The notes beneath the pieces were generated by a model. It was not told the DNA's origin, did not search any database, and saw only the letters and a list, made by a program, of their open reading frames with translations. This document shows, piece by piece, positions 39,135 through 50,318 of a DNA stretch of 64,000 nucleotides (position 1 is the first letter of the stretch; each line of letters begins with the position of its first letter). Origin of the DNA: Pelargonium x hortorum (taxonomy: Eukaryota; Streptophyta; Magnoliopsida; Geraniales; Geraniaceae); contig JAYMTJ010000002.1 in the NCBI GenBank assembly GCA_036897525.1, positions 186,001 to 250,000 on the forward strand. Reading direction: 5' to 3'. Position numbers and translations under genes: made by a program.

Positions 39135-40293
39135 ATAGTCAGCGCTTTCGAGAATCTAGAGCTCCTGTTTAGTCATTTTTACAATATTTAAGTGCAATAA
39201 GTAGTCGTGCTAGAGAACATCCGTGCTGTGAGTGATTCATGTCTATGTGGAGAATCGGTTAAATACTGAGCAGAGCACAAGAGTTTAGGAAGCATGTAGT
39301 GAACGACCTCCCCTTTATTATATGAGTCTAAAGGCCCTCAGGAAAGAATAGACTTTTTATAATAATTAGCATTTTAGCCTCTTTTATGTATATTTGGCAT
39401 CCGTTGTCTGAGCTATACAGAGTTCCTGATCTTTCTTAGTTGAAGTTCATTGTAGAAGTCAGTGTTTGCTCTCCTAAATGGGTGCCCTATAGTTTATAGA
39501 TTCTCGGAATAGGGTAAACCAAAGCGGGGACTTCAAATATGAAATAGTATAAGGAATTGAAACAAATATTAATAAAAACTCCTTAGATTTTACTAGTAAG
39601 AAAAATTCTCGGGTTGTAGTATTAGTATAAGTACCCTCTTTCTTCACACGTTCCAAATCAAATGCATAAAATTGTACGACTGAAAAAAAAAGGTTCAGGC
39701 CGATAGAAGTTCGACTAAACCCTTTGTTAGATAGTTAATGATCTTAGTAGTGAACTCTGATAAAAAGTAACCCTTTCCTTAACTCTGTGACAGCAAGAGA
39801 TTAAAGGAACATAGCAAGATCTTCCAAATAGGAGTTGCTCCTTTTTATTTTAATAACGAATCACTTACACTTTAGTTAATCCATCCTTACCTTAAACTTA
39901 TAAGGAACATATTAAAGGTTGTAGAGTCAATATTTTCTTTCTGGGAAGGCCAAAAGATCGAGCTGGAGAGTTTTATATAATAAAGCTTTTCTCAAAGATT
40001 TAAGGCTCTACTTAAACCTAACCTAAGCTTCCAACGGAGCTTTCTTAAGTCGGGGACTTTGACTTGCTTGCCTAGCTAACTACGGGCTCCTTTAAAATAC
40101 GAATATACAAAGATATCAGGTTGTGCTTATTTTACGTAATTATCTTAACTTACCTATTATCTTTGTTATTTAGTAACAAAGGAAATTTCCTCGCTTTAGC
40201 CGAGTTTTCAAAGGGACACACTAGCATTTTTGATATCTTATATAGAGTAGTATAATAGAAAGAAAGTACCCAGGGGCATACTCTTAATTAGTG

Positions 40294-40366
40294 GGGAATC
40301 ATAGCCAAGCGGTAAGGCATGAGTCTGCAAAACTCACATGCGTCGGTTCAAATTCGACTGGTTTCT
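40294..40366 (+). tRNA. trnC: tRNA-Cys(GCA), plastid-like
   Basis: This is the best-preserved tRNA here. The D-arm AGCCAAGCGGTAAGGC is intact. The anticodon stem TGAGT/ACTCA is perfect around the loop CTGCAAA (anticodon GCA), and the T-arm GTCGGTTCAAATTCGAC pairs throughout with one G-U. The acceptor stem is weak: GGGAATC against TGGTTTC gives two Watson-Crick pairs, three G-U pairs and two mismatches. The body matches plastid-type trnC, which some plant mitochondria carry. It may work, possibly with RNA editing of the acceptor; otherwise it is a recent relic. Confidence 0.65.
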
Positions 40367-40537
40367 ACATCCTTCGTCCCAGAGTTATGGGGTTTTCTCA
40401 AAAGATTTAGTATAATAATAGTTCTTTTTGCTAGGAAGTTTTCCTGATAGTTTTTCGTTCGTATCTTGTTTTTGTCAAGTATTCGTTTTCATTTCTATTA
40501 TATATAGATAACTTTTTCAAGGAAACCCGAAATGAAA

Positions 40538-40600
40538 ATGAGGTTAGAACAACGAGTCGTCAACACGAATGCCAAGGGTTAGAGTTGGCCAGTTAGAGAC
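40538..40600 (+). pseudogene. tRNA-Asp(GUC)-like relic, copy 3
   Basis: AGGTTAGAACAACGAG leads into the same 20 bases (40554-40573) found in copy 1 at 5.5 kb. The T-loop is then damaged (GGGTTAGAG). It lies about 170 bases downstream of tRNA-Cys. Confidence 0.45.
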
Positions 40601-40689
40601 TCCTAGGGATTCCGAATATTCCTTATGAAAAGACTACAAAGAATGCAAATTAATAGACTACATTCTTCTATCTCCTATCATAGTACATA

Positions 40690-41890
40690 GAGTAACAAAC
40701 AAGAAGAGTACAGTCTCCAAAGCTTCTTCTCTTCCTAATAAGACTAGAACTCTTCTAACAAACAAAGAAATAGAAAGAAAAGGCAAAGAAGTCCGTAGAA
40801 ACAAGAGAAACAAGCAGCAAGGGAATTTAGGTCAAGGTCAGAGAGCAAAACAGAAGGAAGTAGAAGCCGGTTGTCCTAAAGCATGCATGCCTATTCAAGT
40901 AACTATAGTACTGAGTTAACCTTCTTCGCTATCGCTTCAGTCGGTAAGAGAAGAGACTATAAGGTTTCCCGTTAAGTACGACACTCCTTAGGGGGATAGC
41001 TTCAGAAGACAAGATTCACTAATTTCTTAAGGAGCAACACAATATCTTATAAACCTATGACACCCATTATAGATAAGTAATAAATAGAATACTAACTAAT
41101 AATTAACAATTTACTATAAATAATAGTAACCCAAAAAGACAAAGTAAAGACAAGGAGCAAGAAGAAGAATACAATAAAAGCTACAGTAGTACAAGCTCTA
41201 GCTCTACAGGAGAATCTTCTCTGCAGGTATTATAATAAGAGAGTTCTAACTCTAGCAGCTAATAAAAAAGGCAACTAACTCAAAATCTAACAAACAAGTA
41301 ATACAAAGAATAAGTAACAAATAAGAAGTCAAGGGCAATAGAAAACTAAGTCAAACAAGGAAAGGAAATTAGATGCTGGGGCTGTAGAGAGCTTGGAGTA
41401 CACTATCTAAATATATAATGCATTAATCTCCTTCTCTGCGTTACAGTTGGTAAGAGAGGACACTTTGTCAACCCTATTAAGTTTATAAGCTCCACAAGAC
41501 AAGAGTCAAATAACTTATACAGAACAACTAACTACAAAAGCTACAGACAAGGAATACCGGCATAGCCCTCCCTATATAGAGAATCTTCTTCTAGCAGCAG
41601 GTATTGTTCTAGCAATAATACAGAAAGCGGGTATAGCTCATAAAAAGCAAGTAACACTCAAATAAAAGTCAAGCAAATCCAAAGGGGAAAGTCTAGGTCA
41701 ATAGAAAGAAAGGAATCCGGGTCAGAATAAGCAGAATTAGGTGTTGGTGATATAGGGGATCTATACGTATTCTAACAGCTTGCTATAGAGTTTTAACCTC
41801 CCTCACTAGCGTTCCTGGTCGGGAGTAGAGAAGAGAGACTATCCCAATCCTGCTAAGTTTATATACTCCTTACTGATAAACACAAAAATT
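40690..41890 (+). repeat. degenerate tandem array 2
   Basis: Three repeat cores occur at about 40860-41025, 41372-41520 and 41735-41885, so the period shrinks from about 500 to 365 bases. Between them lie copies of the second module (about 41165-41275 and 41529-41645, with GAATCTTCTT/CTAGCAGC). The leading module at 40698-40775 matches 13632-13700. The first core keeps CGCTTCAGTCGGTAAGAG; the next has TTACAGTTGGTAAGAG and the last GTTCCTGGTCGGGAG. Same orientation and module order as array 1. No open frame runs through it. Confidence 0.7.
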
Positions 41891-44800
41891 GTGAGATCTC
41901 AACTCAGGAGGTATATAATATCTAAATCCTTTTTACTAGCTTTCAGGGAAACGGGTATTTGAGAAAGAAGGGATGCTTATTAAAGTGATTCTTATAGATC
42001 ATGGATGATAAAAAGTTTCAAGACTTTACTTTAAGAGATATCAATAAACAGAAGTCATTACGGGTCAAAGGTTTGTTAGCATACAATATTATAACGATTA
42101 TAAATTGGAATAGTAACAATAACTTAACAACTTTTCAAAAAACTAGTAAAACGCTACTATTAATGCGGGCGGGTAATACTAAAAAGGGGCTTTACTTACA
42201 ACTTTCAAAGTTCCCAAGGGCATCCTATATTCTTCAAATTCGTATCTCTAATTGGGTTCTCTTTTAGTGCTGATAGGACTGGAATTTTTATCTTGACTGT
42301 AAGGACTTTCTATATCTAGGATAGAGTACTCTATTCGTTCTGTACCTTTTTGTTATTAAGGCTAGTTAAGGAATGATATTAGCCAAAATGTTTAGTTTTC
42401 TTATTTTTCTTTTGTGAATATGAATATTAACAGAGTTACAGTAAGAGAACTCCCAAAGGGAAATCCGCAAGTCTATTGAGAGCTTAGGGATTGTACCATT
42501 ATAATAGAATTTGTTCTAGTATTTCTTGTGTTATAACTACCCCAGGCTGCACCTATATTAAAGGAAAGATTCCGAAAAGTCTTAGTCGTAGGTCAGCTTA
42601 GCTAAGAATCCTTAACATCTGATACACTCTATACCAAAGACTTTGAGAGGATATATTTACTGTGTTTTTCAGTATTTGCTTTTTTCAGAGATAAAGAAAG
42701 ATTATAGGGATGACTTTTAAGAAAAGAAAACCTTCAGTGCTTTCCCTGTTTAGTTTACTTAGTTATTTTTTGAAACCGGAAAAGGACCTAACATTTGAAA
42801 TTGAATTCCTCTGACTTTTACTGATTAGAGGTTAGAGACTCCAGTTTCTCATTAGCATTTACTTGCGCAAATTAAGAAAACAAACCCCTTTTAACCATAT
42901 CCACTAAAAAACTTGAAATATCCAACCAAGATTGGTACTAAACCTCTATTCCTCTTTTTGAAAGCTCAGGTAAGCACAGAACGAGGGCATACCCACACTT
43001 TACATATAGCACTAATAAAACTACATAGGTTGTTACCCAATCCTGTCTTATACACACCGAAGACCCCGCTCTCTTATTTACAAAAACTATTATATTGGGT
43101 TTACATAAAGATTGTTTTTTACCACTACTACTGTTAGATTTTAGAAACTAAATCAACTAGAATTTGACTTCTCTTTTTAGTTTATACCTTATTTCAGGTT
43201 CGAACTTTATAGTATGTAATCCTGCGATTAGAGTTTTCTGAAACCTTGCATAGTTATTCCCTATGATCAGAGGGAACAAGAAGAAAATGCGCATTATTAT
43301 GAACCAGGGATTTCCTTAAAGTATACTCTAAGTGACTTCTAGTAATTCTATTCTATTTAGAGTGTATTTAGAAAGATTCCCTTATTAAATGAAACTTGTG
43401 TACAAGAAATCCATAAGTTACCCTTAATCTTATGTATTAATTCATAGTTTTAAATTATCATATAGGATATAAATCCTTATTATTGGCTTAAACAAGTAAA
43501 AGGTTACAGGGATTCCTCGGCTACTATGACAGCTGCTGCAAACCATTACATTGATTATTTGCGCTTCCTTCTTTTTTTTAACTAGATTAGTAACAGATAC
43601 TCTATCCTAGTTATTAATAGCCTTTCATATTTTTGATTTTTTGCGTCTGACAAAGATTGAAACCAAATCTGTTTAATTCTTGTTATCTTAGGTTTTCAAG
43701 AGAACTTCTCCTTTGTAAATTTGATACAATATAGCAAGAAGCAAGCTGGGTAACCAAGCAAAAAGTGAGTCTATTAGGCACTAACTACGTATTCTGAGTC
43801 TTTTATTATTCAATTTGAATTTAACTCGAACAAGCGTTTATTTTAAACTATGTAATAGCTACGTATGAATCAAACAGCATCTCTAACGAGTAACCTACAA
43901 CGGGACATTCCTCACACTTTCTGTAAAGGACTAAGAAGGTCCTATTTCGATCAAAATATTAGCTTCTCGTAAAAACTCATATTTAACAACTAATCTTAAA
44001 AAGGGCCTCCCTTCAACATTACATTACCTAAATACTCAAAAAAGCCCTGCCGTGTGTTCTCCTGAAAAAACGCTAAACTCAGTCCACTTTAGTTGAAACC
44101 CTTCCCACTCGAATTCTTTTTAGAAAACCTGACTTTGGATTCTATCCTTAGTTAAATAAAAAGAGGTCCTCCGTAGCAACCTCTAAATTCTAGCTTCAGT
44201 CAACCTCTTAGTCTTTTAAGACCTCCCGAATCCAAGGATACCTTTCCTAACCCCCGTCTTATGAGTCTTAACAGCTATACTTCCTACTTAATCATACCTA
44301 CGCCTGCTGCTTTCTTAACATCCAGCCCCTACTCCTAAGAGCACCCAGCACCCACTGACCTTAACCATAACCTATAACTTTCTTAGGAGTCTTATGAGCT
44401 ATAATATAACCCCTTAGTAAAGGCCTTCCCCCTTAAATGAAAGACTTTTAACCAGAATTCAAACAGGAAACTCCCTTTAATCTAAATCTTTCCTTTACTT
44501 TAGAAGACTACTTAGCTACGAAAATACAACAACTCCCGTACTATACACTCCTTCCTATAAAGATCTATGGAAATCCTAGAAATTCTCTTACCCTACCTTT
44601 TCATTTTTAACAGAGCAAGTAGAACGACCCTGTACTAAAACCTGAACCTTATTCAACTTCCTTACCAGAATCGGAAACTTGAAATCAAAGAAGCTTGTCT
44701 TGTGTATACTCTTGTTTCATCCCCATACCTGACCTTTCTAAATCTCCTATAACAGATGAAATACAAACTTCAAATAAGAGAGAGAGAACCATATCGAATA

Positions 44801-45362
44801 AAAAACGGTATAGACCTCTACCCAGGGTGGTGCGCAATCTACAATTACATGTAGACCGAGGGACCTCTTTTAACCCAGAATCTCTTTTTGTGAAAAGAAA
44901 GGCAAAGAGCCGGAATAAGAGATATCAAGAACTTGGATCTCGAATAAGGACAAGGAGGAGATTAAGGCACCGAGAGACCATTTGAGCTGCGTAGTTCTAG
45001 TTTCTCTGTAAATGATAGATCTGCAATAGGGTATGGCATCTTATGCAATTATGTACTTCATAGGAACCCTACTTACGAGACTTGTGAAAGAAATTTCGGA
45101 GAAGTGGAATGAACTAAGCTACTAACGAGGAATTGAACCGGAACTGAGATCTGGACCTTTTAATATCTAGTTGTTACCTGGACAGGCTTAGGCTTCTTCC
45201 TATACTTTACTGGGGTTCATAAAGGAGTATTATAAGCCTTTGATTTGCTGCCTTGATCTCACAGTAGCTAGACTTTAATAAGAACCAGATGAACAAAGAG
45301 AAGAGACAGGTACATGAATAGAAAGATATACACGGAAACGACTCTTTCTATTATAGAGTGTG
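41891..45362. other. AT-rich spacer
   Basis: No recognised gene. The pyrimidine-skewed repeat copy is at 44265-44325. A frame at 44695-44985 (TTG start, 96 codons) has a very basic C-terminal half (RKAKSRNKRYQELGSRIRTR) but matches nothing I know. Confidence 0.5.
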
Positions 45363-45435
45363 ATGTTCAAACGGGATTCGAACCCATGGATTGCCTAGCT
45401 GAACCGAGGTGCTTTAACGGGCCTTAGACATGGAA
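45363..45435 (-). pseudogene. tRNA-like relic, perhaps tRNA-Ile(CAU)
   Basis: The minus strand has a sound T-arm (ATGGGTTCGAATCCCGT) and CCCGTTAAAGC like a D-arm 3' side. The anticodon region (GGTTCAGC) is disrupted. Likeness to plastid trnI-CAU is faint. Confidence 0.35.
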
Positions 45436-46141
45436 AATGGAGGGAGAATGGAAAGGAGGAGCCTGAATTAGAGGCTGGAATCAATCTCCATTTATCAGTT
45501 TGCTTTACTGAATCTTTTTAGTTGATCTGCATTCCATTTATATGCAACATACTCTGATACCAAGTTATCATATATGAAAATTGAACTTCTCTTAGGACCC
45601 CCTTTTTACACAATTAACTATAATTAATACATAAACAACATACTTAATAATCGCAGAGAATCTTATTTTAAAGAATAACTACTCCTAATTACGAGTGCTT
45701 TTAAAGCAAGTCTAACAAACAACGGAAACAATTGAGAAAAAGCTGCTTAAGCTACGGGCCTCGTTTATAAGACACATTTTAGCTTAGTTTAGACACTTAT
45801 TCCATACATATACTCAGGACTCACCCACGGACCTCATAAAAAGGAAGCTGAGCACCTAAGAATTCCTTTAGTTAGCTATAGTAGTACTGAGAATCTCCAA
45901 GTAATGCATTAGATCGGAAAAATTGATAATAAACATAAAGCCTTAAAAGATTTTGGTTTCTATACGGGCTGAGTAGTCTATCCAAAGACTACGTACACCT
46001 TAAAAACTCTACTGTGACCGATACCTTTGAAAGACCTAGAACACCGTAATTACTACGGAGCTTCTTCAATTGACAATTTGTACTTATTATACTAAGGTAG
46101 AGAAGTAGGCATGTCGAGGTAGAAAAAAAGGAATACTAAAG

Positions 46142-46150
46142 CATAAGAGA
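46142..46150 (+). promoter_or_regulatory. CATAAGAGA, plant mitochondrial promoter-type motif
   Basis: This exactly fits the CRTAAGAGA nonanucleotide known at dicot mitochondrial transcription starts. No recognised gene follows on the plus strand. A 9-base match can arise by chance in a window of this size. Confidence 0.25.
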
Positions 46151-46322
46151 AACTCCTTCAAAAATAAGTTACGTCAATTCCCCACTATAAGAAAAAACAC
46201 TTAAACCTTTAAAGGTAACCCCCATTTAACAAAATTTGATTGCCTGATAGATAGATTCCAGTCCAACGGGGAACCCCTTTTTAAAGTACAAACTCCAAAA
46301 GGCAGATCTTAAAAGTGGAGTT

Positions 46323-46392
46323 TCGCTTAGTAGAGTTGAACCCATACCTTCTGGTTTTTAATACTTGTGTTATACCGAACTAAAGTAAACAA
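46323..46392 (-). pseudogene. tRNA-Trp-like relic
   Basis: On the minus strand TTAGTTCGGTATAACA matches the plastid-type trnW D-arm. TATTAAAAACC falls where TCTCCAAAACCC is expected, so the CCA anticodon would have become TTA. The acceptor strands TTGTTTA and TAAGCGA still pair at all seven positions with G-U pairs. The T-stem is mismatched. Confidence 0.4.
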
Positions 46393-46723
46393 GTTTTCTA
46401 CATCTACTCTAAAACCTCTATACTTCGAGCTTATTCCAGAAAGAAACACTTAGTAATTCTAGAGTATTATGGTTAGGACTTACTTATAAAGCTAATAATA
46501 CTTAATAGAATGTCTTTTTCCTGTCAAATCAATAAAGAATAGACCCCTTCTCTAGTAAGTAAAAAATGGAGCAGCCTGTACTTTTTTAGTAGGACATCTC
46601 TTTTTAATAATGAGTACGTGGGTCTAGTAAACAGTCGGATCCTTTTAAAGTTCCTAGAGGACCTTAGATTTAAATAATTAAACGGGAGTCTCATAAGATC
46701 TGCCGGTAGAATGCTAAAATTTT

Positions 46724-46797
46724 ATATAACTAAGTGGGGTTTGAACCTGTGACCTTTTAAAGAATAACTTTATGCTCTACCATTCGATTTGTAATTG
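46724..46797 (-). pseudogene. tRNA-like relic, identity unknown
   Basis: On the minus strand TCGAATGGTAGAGCAT gives a D-arm and GGTCACAGGTTCAAACCCC a variable loop and T-arm. TAAAG/CTTTA can pair but leave only five loop bases. Candidates are trnK, trnG or trnfM. Confidence 0.35.
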
Positions 46798-49496
46798 GGA
46801 ATTAAAATATGTATGAGTAAGGGTTCTGTGAATACACGTACAAGGATTTGTGTGCGTATCCCTAAAGTAAAAAGCAAGGAAGTGAAATCACACTGGGGTT
46901 CCCGTAAGTTTAAAAGATATCTTGTGATAAAACCCCTATTTGTATCACTAAATAATGAAATTCTTGTGTAATTCTAAAACCCCTACCTTACCTTAGCTAT
47001 TCTTGGAGTTGAGCCTTCATTCTTGCTACCTGTTTATTTACCAAAAAAAGATAATCACAAAATCCTTCCGAATCCTAATCTCAGATTAGCCCCTTTTGGC
47101 GTAGTACTACAAAGGTCATCCCTGATATGTACCTACTTTCTAGAATTGACTTTAGATCTAGCTAGCCTAAAGGCAAAAAACTATTGCTCTCATACAGGAA
47201 TTCCTAGGAAATTGACTCTACTTTTCACAGCATAAAAACTAAATAGGAATCCTGGGATCAGCATAAGGCCTAATATTGATTTGGATCTTGACATGCAGGT
47301 GCTCGCAGTGTCTTAACGATTATGTCCTATAAGTTAATAAAGTTATAAAATCCCGCTCTTTCAAGTTATATATTTAAATCATTCTAGGGCAACCAGTAAG
47401 CACTGAATGAGATCCAACCTGAGAAAGGGGATATGGAGCATCTCAGTCAACGGCCAACTACACTTAAAAAAGTTGCTTTACTTAATAAATTCTTCATTAT
47501 CTAAGCTACGTTCCGGTATATAGGATCTTTGACTGTAGTACATTATCTATCGTGTTCTTGAATCCCTTGGGAGAGAGGTGTAGGCCCTTATAAACTAAAG
47601 ACCCTCGCTCTTTAATCTTATAACTTTAATTGATTAAGTTCAGTATACACCAGCGAGAGCCTACTATAATTCAGGATATAGGACACGTCTTGCAAGAATT
47701 CTTTTTGGTTGTTATTAGATCCGCTTTAAGAAAGAATGCCAATCTTGGGTCTTACGTCGGGTCTGTATTCAACCCTTACTTTACTTTGTAGAGTTGCACC
47801 TCTTTAGGTTCTGCCCAGTATATATCACTTAAAAACTAGCGAAAGATATACAGGATCCTTTTAGTGTGAATATTATAGTCTTAATACACTCCTTGTAATC
47901 CCTTAGAAACTAGTTTGACTTAATAAACGGTATATTTTAGGATTTTATTTACAAAGAATAGAAGAAGCCGGGACTACAGGATATATTACTGCATGGACTT
48001 TAACTCTAGAAAATACACTTACCAAGGATAAAAAGAACTGTGTAGGATCTCCTAATTACTATAATTTGAAATAAGAAATCCTGAAAACTTGAAGAAATTC
48101 TTAGCATGGTAAAGCCCTAACTTTTCAAATTTTTATCAAAAAGCCTCATTTACACCGATTTTGGGCGCTAGACGCAATCCCAAAAGAAAACGTAAAATCT
48201 TCCTAAACAAAAACTTTCTAAGAGCTCCACCACAAGGTACTACCTGTATTTTAAGTTAAGATAGAATTCCTCTAAGGTAAGGAAAGAAACTCCTACCTTT
48301 AAAAACACCCCTGCTTAGGATTTTCCCTGATGATATGCTTGCTACTAAACTTCGTAACAAAGAATTATTAACTAGATCATAGATTCCCGTTTCGTTTAAT
48401 CGCCCAAACAGTAAAAGCGAGCATAGGTCCCTTTTTATTTGCCGATCTAAATTTGAAAAGGTGCCAGGCCATATGAATAGAACAAAAGACTTATTTTATT
48501 AGTTTTGATCTTGGTAAAACAACTCTTCTTAACAATTAAAGGATCTGTCACTTATAAGATTTTCTTTTACTCTGTATTACCTTTATACAATTAGAATTAT
48601 AGTACAGAATAGATCAGCTACAAGGGGGTTTTCAAGTCCGATATCAACTTACACCTTATAAACTTATATTCAACGGGCCAGAGTTTTGAAAAACCTATTA
48701 TAATTATACAACTAGCTATGAGAATGCAAAGTACTTTAAGGACTAGTGAACACGAACAAAGTGGGCGGCTTAAAAGGCTTTATTGGGTCAAAAAGAAAGC
48801 GTAATATGCCGTACCTTAACACGAAAGTAATGGAAATTTCATTAGAGTATTCATGGTATTTCAGGGTTTTTAATTATAAGAGTGAAAGAGGTAAACTGCA
48901 GTACTCTCAAAAAGTCAAAAAGTAACTGACAAGGTCTTTATGTTTTCGGCGAGAACTTTTTCTAAGTACACAATTTTCAGTAACAAATGTCTAACACGAA
49001 TTTTAGAATATGGCTGTCTGTAAACTGGTTAATAAACGCAAACAAGTTTACCGAATCGAGTTCACCTTTAATAGAAAAATTTCCTATTCTTTTGTTTCAT
49101 TTTGAAATTAGGTGCCTATAAAGTAGGTTCGGGATCACAAGAACATGTCGGTAATAAGAGGGAATTATCATTTAATTAGGAAAGAGTCCTTTTATCTACA
49201 TGAAATAAAGACTTTTTATTCGGTAATATGTAATAAATAAAGTAAGGATAAAATTCCTACGCTAGCTTTTCTCTTTCTTAATAGAACGAGTAAGAAAACA
49301 AGGAATAGCTTCATTTTAATACAAAAGAGTTTTCTTCAATTAAGAAATTGGGAATATATGTTACTAAATTTAAGTATAGGAAAGCTCCGCTAGGGGTATT
49401 CTGAAAGAGGGGAACAGGTTTACCAGGAATTGTTACAGGAATTTCTTTATAAAAGCGCTTAAATACAATATTAGAATCATAACAAAGAAGTGTCTT
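46798..49496. other. spacer
   Basis: No recognised gene in 2.7 kb. Confidence 0.5.
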
Positions 49497-49571
49497 GGCG
49501 TGTTCAACTCAAGTTGGTATAGCGACGGCTTATTAACCTAGCGGTCACGGGTTCAAACCCTCTTGTGTGTA
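49497..49571 (+). pseudogene. tRNA-Lys(UUU)-like relic, copy 2
   Basis: AACTCAAGTTGGTATAGC, then GGCTTATTAACCTAGCGGTC, then GGGTTCAAACCC align with trnK from D-arm to T-arm. An extra A in the anticodon loop turns CTTTTAA into an eight-base loop. The acceptor strands do not pair. Confidence 0.5.
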
Positions 49572-50246
49572 TAGGATTACCTACTACGGGTCCTAGTACC
49601 AGATTCCCAGTCATTTATGAAGGGATCCCTTGTGCAAACTCACTCTAATAGAGTCCTATTCTTTTACACATGTTTGTACAACCCACATTTAAATAAAAAT
49701 TATAGCTAATTAAAGTTTTCTTGTAGTCCTACGAAGTTCATTCTTGAACTCATTCTAGTCCTTAGTATGGGTTTCATATTAAGGGGCGGTGGCCCACAAG
49801 TAGCACAAGACCCTATTCCAATAAGTTAGGTAGTAAATTAAAGCACCAGAAACTCATTAGGTATGAGTTTCAAAATCTAGGGCCTTCCTACTACTTCGAT
49901 TAACGCCTTTATATTAAGAATTAGGCTTAGGATCATCTGCAAGGAGAAAACTGGAGTCTAGTATTTAGACGTGTCATTGGCTAAGGAGCAAGCCCTTTTA
50001 AGGTGCTATTAAGTAGCTTTACATGTTTTACATATAGGGACCTACTAATTCTAGAGAGATTGCTTCACTTCGATCGGTGCAGTTTTGCCTAGAATGATCT
50101 AACTAGTATAGACTGTTTACAAATCCATAGAATTCCTAGAAAATTCCAACTTACAATTGCTCTTCCTAGTTACAGCAGCAGCAGTCAAATAAGATGAAAT
50201 AAGGGCTTCTACTTAAATTACGTATTTTGAAAAACTAGGGGTCCCT

Positions 50247-50318
50247 TCCTTAAAAGCTCTGTGGTAGAGCGCTCGGCTATTAATCGAATGGGCGTGGGTT
50301 CAAGTACTACTGTAGTTA
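50247..50318 (+). pseudogene. tRNA-Asn-like relic
   Basis: TCCTTAAAAGCTCTGTGGTA, GAGCGCTCGGCTATTAATCG and GTGGGTTCAAG follow plastid-type trnN (GUU) without gaps. The anticodon position reads ATT instead of GTT. The acceptor and T-stem 3' strands are mismatched. Confidence 0.5.

Noticed and set aside
44695-44985. 96-codon frame with a basic C-terminal half
   Set aside because: The basic tail hints at an RNA-binding or ribosomal protein, but it has only a TTG start and no family match that I can name.
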